Positions 8,573-12,238 of a DNA stretch of 12,238 bases are shown here, piece by piece. Numbering within the stretch: position 1 is the stretch's first letter; every line of letters starts with the position of its first letter. The DNA lies in the NCBI GenBank assembly GCA_016218905.1, contig JACRCS010000308.1:1-12238 (forward strand), written 5' to 3'. Below the pieces are notes generated by a model that worked only from the letters and a program-made list of their open reading frames with translations, did not search any database and was not told where the DNA came from. A program made the translations under genes and the position numbers. The DNA is from Deltaproteobacteria bacterium. Lineage in GTDB: Bacteria; Desulfobacterota_C; Deferrisomatia; Deferrisomatales; JACRMM01.

Positions 8573-9722
8573 ACACTACCTCGATGTCCCTCCGGTTGGG
8601 CCGACGGGGGTTCGTCACGATGCATGGGTCTGCGATCGCCCGGGCGGCGAGGCCGGGAATGTCGGCGCGCCCGACGCCTCTCTTCCCCAGCGTCTCGTCC
8701 AGGCCCATCGCGCCGCGCAGTCGATGGATCTCCGCGAGGATGGAGGAGCGGCTCTCGCGCTCGTTCCTGCCTCGCAAGTCGAGGCCGAGGGCCTCCCCGA
8801 TCCGGCGGAAGCGGTCCTCGGCGGCGGCGAAGTTGAAGGCCATCACCTGTTCCAGCACCAGGGCGTTGCACTCGCCGTGCGGCAGGTCCAGGAGGCCCCC
8901 GAGGCTGTGAGCCATGGCGTGCACGGCGCCGAGGCTCGCGTTCGAGAAGGCCAGGCCGGCCTGGAGACTCCCCTGCATGACCTTCACCCGCAGGTCGATA
9001 TCCTGCGGGTTGCGGATCGAGAGCTCGAGGTTGCCGGCGAGGAGGCGGATCGCCTCCAGCGCGTGCAGGTCCGTCATGGCGGAGCTCGCGTTGGAGACGA
9101 AGGCCTCGATGGCGTGGATGAGCGCATCGAGCCCTGAGCACGACGCCAGCCAGCGGGGCATGGTGGTGAGGGTGAGCGGGTCGACCAGGGCCACATCGGG
9201 AACGACGGCCTTGGTGATGATCGCGAACTTCACCCGCCTCTCCGTGTCCGTGATGATCGCAAACTGGGACACGTCGGCCGACGTGCCTCCCGTCGTGGGC
9301 ACGCAGAGCAGCGGCGGAATGGGCTCCGACACCCGGTCCACCCCCTCGAACTCGAGGATGTGCCTCCGGTTGGAGCTGACGACCCCGATGCCCTTGGCGC
9401 AGTCGATGGGGCTGCCCCCGCCGACGGCCACGATGGCGTTGCACCCTTCGGCCCGATAGACCTCCGTGCCGGCCATGACCGCGGAGTCCCGGGGGTTCGG
9501 AATCACGTCGGAGAAGAGCGACCAGGGGAGGTGTTCCTCGTCCAGGCTGGCGGTCACGTCCGCTACCCAGCCGGCCGCGATGACGCCTGGGTCCGTGACG
9601 ACGAGCACCCGGCGGGCACCGAGGTTTCTCGCGTACCGTCCCGCCAGGTGGCGGGCGCCGACGCCGAAGATGACCTCGGGCGCCACGAATTTTCTGAGGC
9701 TGGGGCTTCCCTCCGAGATCAT
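8556..9722 (-). CDS. ercA: Iron-containing alcohol dehydrogenase, ErcA-like
   Basis: This 388-aa, NAD-type, group III metal-dependent dehydrogenase is the first gene of a three-gene operon. It has the cofactor-binding GGGSPID (101-107). The metal site is complete: D199 and H203 in GLDALIHAIEAFVS, H272 in VHAMAHSLGG, and H282 in LPHGECNAL. Stretches such as CAKGIGVVSSNRRHILEFEG, GGTSADVSQFAII and FSNASLGAVHAMAHSLGG match what I recall of ErcA, the regulatory alcohol dehydrogenase of the P. aeruginosa ethanol-oxidation network, better than FucO, AdhB or EutG, which read GTGSE in place of GGTSAD. The start at 9722 is supported by GGAGAG five nt upstream and by an upstream promoter; an in-frame extension to 9953 would run through that promoter. 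The substrate is unproven; all metal ligands are kept, so it is likely catalytic as well as possibly regulatory. Confidence 0.9.
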
Positions 9723-9761
9723 CGTTTCTCTCCGGAAGGCACGAAACTGGACCTCACCGGT

Positions 9762-9790
9762 TCTGTAACATCCTGCAAGAGGACCGTCAA
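9762..9790 (-). promoter_or_regulatory. Sigma70-type promoter for the ercA-like operon
   Basis: Reading the minus strand, TTGACG (9790-9785) and TACAGA (9767-9762) are separated by exactly 17 nt. TGT directly before the -10 hexamer gives an extended -10 element. Transcription would start near 9755, leaving a leader of about 30 nt with GGAGAG five nt before the dehydrogenase ATG. The -35 matches consensus at 5 of 6 positions; the -10 matches only 3 of 6, partly compensated by the TGn extension. No operator is obvious. Confidence 0.6.
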
Positions 9791-9943
9791 GGCGGGGTTT
9801 GAGGGAGATCTTTCTCGATCGGGCCGGAGAGGAACGCCGACGGGCCGAACGGCTGAAAGGGCACGTTGCGACCGACGAAAGGGCCGTTGTGATTGGCCCG
9901 GCCGAGGTCTCGCTCGGGCCGGTGCCACGGGCCGGCGCCACCG

Positions 9944-9972
9944 TTGACCGCATTCTGCGCTCCGGCTAAGAT
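9944..9972 (+). promoter_or_regulatory. Sigma70-type promoter for the toxin-antitoxin operon
   Basis: TTGACC (9944-9949) and TAAGAT (9967-9972) are 17 nt apart, near-consensus spacing and sequence. The predicted start near 9979 gives a leader of about 25 nt carrying AAGGAG (9991-9996). The -10 covers the ATG at 9971, and the ATG at 9977 would lie at the very 5' end of the message, so both are poor starts and GTG 10004 is favoured. An imperfect inverted repeat with arms CCGGCCGAG (9898-9906) and CTCGGGCCGG (9913-9922) lies about 20 nt upstream of the -35; whether it is an operator is unknown. Confidence 0.65.
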
Positions 9973-10003
9973 GACAATGCGTCACACAGAAAGGAGTGCA
10001 GCG

Positions 10004-10240
10004 GTGTCATCCATATCGGTCCGCATTCCCGACCGCCTCCTGTCGGAAGTCGACGAGCACGCAAAGGAGCTGCAGATGTCTCGCGCGCTGTATTTGCGCG
10101 AGGCGTTGGAGCGGATGAACGCGTCCGTTCGCTCCGAGCGACGGCGGGCGAGGCTCATGGAGCTCAGCCGAAGGGTCCGCGAGGAGAGCGCCAGGGTGAA
10201 CGAGGAGTTCAGCGAGATCGACCATGACCCTGCCGCTTGA
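10004..10240 (+). CDS. Ribbon-helix-helix antitoxin of a MazEF-type toxin-antitoxin pair
   Basis: This 78-aa DNA-binding antitoxin (counted from GTG 10004) should neutralise the toxin encoded just downstream and repress their shared promoter. The N-terminus, SSISVRIPDRLLSEVDEHAK, followed by SRALYLREALERM, is a typical ribbon-helix-helix fold: a short beta strand with alternating polar residues, then two helices. The rest is highly charged and Arg/Glu-rich, as expected for a flexible toxin-binding tail. GTG 10004 has AAGGAG seven nt upstream. Longer versions from 9893, 9971 or 9977 would include or abut the promoter -10. The last 17 bp overlap the toxin gene, so translation is coupled. It resembles CopG/MazE9-type antitoxins more than the AbrB-fold E. 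coli MazE. Confidence 0.87.
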   Translation: MSSISVRIPDRLLSEVDEHAKELQMSRALYLREALERMNASVRSERRRARLMELSRRVREESARVNEEFSEIDHDPAA

Positions 10241-10583
10241 GTCGGGTCAGGTCTGGCTCGCGAACCTGAACCCGGGCAGGGGGGCCGAACCCGGCAAGGT
10301 GAGGCCGGTCTTGATCGTTCAGAACCAGGCGCTCCTGGACGCGCAACACCCCTCTACCCTCGTCATCCCCCTGACGACGAACCTGGTGCCGGACGCCGAG
10401 CCGTTGCGGGTGCGTGTGCCCGCCCGGGACCGCCTCGATCGCGACTCCGACCTGCTCATCGATCAGCTCCGGGCCGTCGACAACCGCCGGCTGATGGGCC
10501 AGGGCCCGCTGACCCGGCTCACCGAGGCGTCTCTGCGTCGGGTCCACCAGGCGCTGGCCGAGGTCCTGGGGATCGAGTGGTGA
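10224..10583 (+). CDS. mazF: MazF/PemK-family endoribonuclease toxin
   Basis: This 119-aa single-domain toxin is expected to cut mRNA, and sometimes tRNA or rRNA, at a short sequence when the antitoxin is lost. The N-terminal strand reads SGQVWLANLNPGRGAEPGKVRPVLIVQN, here in two parts: SGQVWLANLNPGRG with the family G-x-x-W-x-x-x-x-P pattern, and GKVRPVLIVQN with the catalytic-type R27. T51 in IPLTTN matches the second catalytic residue of MazF enzymes. SDLLIDQLRAVD and the C-terminal helix are also typical. Length is normal and nothing suggests inactivation. It overlaps the antitoxin gene by 17 bp. Its last 65 bp overlap the 3' end of the convergent YiiX-like gene, so full-length transcripts of the two would be antisense to each other. 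The cleavage site cannot be predicted from sequence. Confidence 0.93.
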   Translation: MTLPLESGQVWLANLNPGRGAEPGKVRPVLIVQNQALLDAQHPSTLVIPLTTNLVPDAEPLRVRVPARDRLDRDSDLLIDQLRAVDNRRLMGQGPLTRLTEASLRRVHQALAEVLGIEW

Positions 10584-11193
10584 CGGCGACGAGCCGCTCG
10601 GAAGCGAAAACCTGGCCCGGGGAGATCGCGAGATCGTCGAGCGGAGCGGCGTCGCCGTAGCGCCGCCGGAGCTCCTCGGCCACGACGGGATCGTCGAGGT
10701 CGAACTCGCGGAACTTCTTCGGCGTCCCGAGCTGGACGCCGAGCACTCGGTCGTAGAGCTTCCAGACGAGCTCGGAGCAGTAGATGCGGTCGTCGGACCA
10801 GCGGAAGTCGGAGTCGTACGGCCTTCCCTCGAGGAGCGCCGCCTGCGCCCGCAGCCGCCGGACGGCCGCTGGCGGGAGAAGCCGGTCGGCGTCCCGCAGC
10901 CGCTTCACGATGAGGCCCGGCCCCCTTTCCGTCCAGGCCGAGAGAGGCGTGTACCGGACGGTTTCGAGCGCTTCGAAGACGTAGGGCTTCCCGCCACGGA
11001 AGAGGACCATGCCGACGTGGGTGTAGGGCGAGGCCGTCGCCCGCTGGAGGGCCGACGGGTCGGAGCCGGACTCCCGCTGGAAGACGAGGTCACCGTCGCG
11101 AAGCCGAGCCGAGGAAGAAGCTTCGGCCGCCGAGAAGGTGGCGCAGACGACGAAGAGGAGCACGGAACTGAGAAGCCGCAGGGTAGGGGGCAT
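10519..11193 (-). CDS. Secreted YiiX/YebB-like permuted NlpC/P60 cysteine hydrolase
   Basis: This 224-aa protein has a Sec signal peptide (about residues 1-25, basic start then LLSSVLLFVVCATF, ending near AEA). The cysteine sits in FVVC, which is not a good lipobox. The domain begins with LRDGDLVFQ, the typical opening of the YiiX/YebB-like permuted papain fold. The likely catalytic residues appear in permuted order: H59 in YTHVGMV, E74 in YVFEALE and C139 in RIYCSELVWKLY. Relatives cleave amide or thioester bonds in the cell envelope; the substrate here is unknown. AAAGGA (11205-11210) sits 11 nt before the ATG, a long but usable spacing. The final ~20 residues, Pro/Gly/Arg-rich, are encoded in the 65 bp that overlap the toxin gene and look like a non-conserved tail. 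Confidence 0.85.
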   Translation of the reverse strand: MPPTLRLLSSVLLFVVCATFSAAEASSSARLRDGDLVFQRESGSDPSALQRATASPYTHVGMVLFRGGKPYVFEALETVRYTPLSAWTERGPGLIVKRLRDADRLLPPAAVRRLRAQAALLEGRPYDSDFRWSDDRIYCSELVWKLYDRVLGVQLGTPKKFREFDLDDPVVAEELRRRYGDAAPLDDLAISPGQVFASERLVAVTTRSPGPRPAPGGPDAETPR

Positions 11194-11407
11194 CTGGCGC
11201 GATATCCTTTTGTTTTCGTTATGTTAGCTCCTACGAAGGGTAGCCTCCTAGGCGGCCTCCGGTCAAGGGGACGCCCGCCAACCCGCAGGGGCGGGGCTGC
11301 TCCGAACGGGGTTGTGGTCGACGGCGGAGGAGCTGAGGCGGTCATCGGTTGTCAGCTTCGGTACGCCGCTGCCCGGCTGGTTGGCAGAGGACGACTCCGG
11401 CCTCCTC

Positions 11408-11496
11408 CGTCACCCCGGCACGGATTGCCGGGGTCCAGCCGCCCAGGAGGGGCATCCACGGCGTCCTGGATTCCGGCTATCCATGCCGGAATGACG
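11408..11496. repeat. REPIN-like element: two hairpins in inverted orientation
   Basis: Two 31-bp arms (11408-11438 and 11466-11496) are inverted copies of each other at 25 of 31 positions, separated by 27 bp. Each arm contains its own perfect 8-bp hairpin: CCCCGGCA/TGCCGGGG (11413-11420 with 11426-11433, 5-nt loop) and ATTCCGGC/GCCGGAAT (11470-11477 with 11485-11492, 7-nt loop). Four of the six arm differences are paired CC-to-TT and GG-to-AA changes that keep both hairpins intact. This is the layout of a REP doublet or small palindromic mobile element. It may also act as a transcript end for the 135-aa gene. Confidence 0.8.
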
Positions 11497-11557
11497 AAGA
11501 AGACGCAGATGCGCTCTCGCTATTCACCTGGAGGTCACGGTCTCCCTCGACGAGAAG

Positions 11558-11605
11558 AACCGAAACGGGGAACCGACAACCGAGAACCGAGAACCGAGAA
11601 CCGAA
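11558..11605. repeat. Imperfect 7-bp tandem repeat, AACCGAG type
   Basis: Five contiguous heptamers occupy 11571-11605: AACCGAC, three copies of AACCGAG, and AACCGAA. A further degenerate copy, AACCGAA at 11558-11564, precedes them after a 6-bp spacer. The array starts 6 bp beyond the stop codon (11612-11614, minus strand) of the 135-aa gene and lies between it and the double-hairpin element. Its unit length is not a multiple of three, which fits non-coding DNA. Confidence 0.85.
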
Positions 11606-11611
11606 TACCGC

Positions 11612-12019
11612 CTATCCGTGCAGATGCGCCTTCGGGTCGAGCCCGGTCAGGAGTTCGAGCTCGGCCTCGCCGGCCTCGTCCTCGCGGCAGACGAGGCGGT
11701 TGAGCGAGGGCTTCCCCATGACGACGGCGGCGGTCAGCGGCTTCTCGTTCCGGAGCAGATCGATGAAGTGCGGGTATTCGTCGGTCCGGGCGTAGATCGT
11801 GGCGTAGTAGTGCGTGAAGGAAGCGCCGATGGGGACGACCTCGTTCGGCGGCAGCAGTTCGCCCGCGGGCAGGAAGAAGATGCTCAGATACTGTCCGCAC
11901 GCCCCTTTCTTGGGCTTGCAGAGGATGGACGCGTCGTACCAGAACTCCTCCCCCGTGTCGGCGTGCCGCCTCATCGTGCGACCCAACTGGACGCTGTAGA
12001 ACTTCACCTCGAAGGACAT
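11612..12019 (-). CDS. Hypothetical protein of 135 aa
   Basis: I do not recognise this protein. It has no signal peptide and no transmembrane segment, and appears to be a soluble mixed alpha/beta protein. Visible features are a positively charged segment early on (GRTMRRHADTGEEFWYDAS), CKPKKGACG with two cysteines (C34 and C40) in a loop-like context, a hydrophobic strand YLSIFFLPAGELLPP, and an acidic C-terminus (CREDEAGEAELE). The start at 12019 has a GGAGG 5-6 nt upstream, and its codon use matches neighbouring genes (GC-rich third positions), so it is a likely real gene. It follows the receiver-domain gene by 34 bp on the same strand and is probably co-transcribed with it. Nothing in the sequence gives a function. 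Confidence 0.75.
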   Translation of the reverse strand: MSFEVKFYSVQLGRTMRRHADTGEEFWYDASILCKPKKGACGQYLSIFFLPAGELLPPNEVVPIGASFTHYYATIYARTDEYPHFIDLLRNEKPLTAAVVMGKPSLNRLVCREDEAGEAELELLTGLDPKAHLHG

Positions 12020-12053
12020 CGGGGGCCTCCTTCATAGAGCGGTGGCGCGAGAT

Positions 12054-12238
12054 CTACGTGGCGCGTTCGAGCCTTTGGGTCGCCAGGCGGGAGAGCACGT
12101 GCTTCAGCGCGTCGGGGTCCAACGGCTTTGTGAGGCACTCGTCCATTCCGAGGGCCAGAAATCTCTCGCGCTCCCGGGGCAGGGCGTGGGCCGTCAGCGC
12201 TATGACGGGCAGATTGGGCGGGCAGCCCTCCGCGAGTC
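12054..12238 (-). CDS. C-terminal end of a receiver (REC) domain protein, truncated by window edge
   Basis: Only the last 60 residues are present; the stop is TAG at 12056-12054 and the 5' part lies beyond the window. The readable part contains NLPVIALTAHA, GMDECLTKPLDPDAL and a final helix, LKHVLSRLATQRLERAT. These are the beta4 switch region, the conserved Lys-Pro and the alpha5 helix of a CheY-like receiver. The PVIALTAHA...GMDE-LTKP style is typical of receivers at the end of hybrid histidine kinases, so this is probably the C-terminus of such a kinase, although a stand-alone response regulator is possible. The phospho-acceptor Asp is outside the window. The frame has no start codon here, so it is easily missed. 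Confidence 0.85.
   Translation of the reverse strand, partial: LAEGCPPNLPVIALTAHALPRERERFLALGMDECLTKPLDPDALKHVLSRLATQRLERAT

Larger units (their letters stand above)
11194..11611. other. 418-bp intergenic region with repeats and no convincing gene
   Basis: This gap lies between the 3' end of the 135-aa gene and the start of the YiiX-like gene, both on the minus strand. Near the YiiX-like start is a small AT-rich patch (11207-11228) with a minus-strand TAACAT (11226-11221), but I found no -35 at the right distance. A TTGACC (11266-11261, minus) has no matching -10. The right half holds a double-hairpin element and a heptamer tandem repeat, annotated separately. Short frames here (for example 11312-11494 on +) have no family features and cross the palindromes, so I do not call them genes. 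Confidence 0.7.

Noticed and set aside
9723..9953. An upstream in-frame extension of the ErcA-like dehydrogenase
   Set aside because: It would cover the extended -10/-35 promoter and adds Arg/Ser/Pro-rich residues unlike the family, which starts near the ATG at 9722.
9893..10003. Longer N-termini for the antitoxin from 9893, 9971 or 9977
   Set aside because: 9893 lies upstream of the promoter, 9971 is inside the -10 hexamer and 9977 sits at the expected transcript start; GTG 10004 has a well-placed AAGGAG.
11408..11605. Possible CRISPR array from the repeats
   Set aside because: There are only two inverted arms and a contiguous 7-bp tandem repeat, with no regularly spaced direct repeats and no cas genes.
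11535..12035. A 166-codon - strand frame overlapping the 135-aa gene
   Set aside because: It is out of frame with the 135-aa gene, Arg/Pro-rich, runs through the heptamer array, and lacks the ribosome site that supports the start at 12019.

Overview
This is a high-GC window (about two thirds G+C or more by eye) from a Gram-negative-type bacterium that uses high-affinity oxygen respiration. It contains c-type haem proteins, a lipoprotein and a cbb3-type oxidase cluster. Nothing fixes the lineage. The unusual cbb3 layout and the kinase style would fit Myxococcota, Desulfobacterota, Acidobacteriota, Methylomirabilota or similar; this is a weak inference.

Left block, + strand, 1-5938: the 3' part of a cbb3 cytochrome oxidase operon. 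In order: ccoN (5' end outside the window); ccoO fused to an extra monohaem cytochrome c domain; an 86-aa CcoS-like protein with two membrane segments; a 95-aa two-helix protein resembling only the membrane anchor of CcoP; a 106-aa single-helix protein of unknown function; a monohaem lipoprotein cytochrome c whose expected Met axial ligand is replaced by His; and ccoI, the P1B-type copper ATPase that supplies copper to the oxidase. The haem-bearing parts of a normal diheme CcoP appear to be redistributed between the CcoO C-terminus and the separate lipoprotein, while a haem-less anchor remains.

Middle block, - strand, 9722-5931: a tight operon of an ErcA-like iron-containing alcohol dehydrogenase, a soluble PAS-PAS-histidine kinase-receiver protein and a LysE-family exporter. 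The first two genes overlap by 17 bp, and only 5 bp separate the second and third. A good sigma70-type promoter precedes the dehydrogenase. Pairing an ErcA-type dehydrogenase with a sensor kinase recalls the ercA/ercS' locus of Pseudomonas aeruginosa, which controls ethanol oxidation. This block converges on the cbb3 operon with an 8-bp overlap of coding ends.

Right block: a divergent promoter drives a ribbon-helix-helix antitoxin and MazF/PemK-type toxin pair (+ strand, 10004-10583). The toxin's 3' end overlaps by 65 bp the convergent end of a secreted YiiX/NlpC-P60-like cysteine hydrolase (- strand). A 418-bp gap then holds an 89-bp REPIN-like double hairpin and an imperfect 7-bp tandem repeat. 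The window ends with an unrecognised 135-aa gene and the C-terminal end of a receiver domain, both on the - strand and probably co-transcribed. No tRNA, rRNA, CRISPR array or transposase gene was seen.
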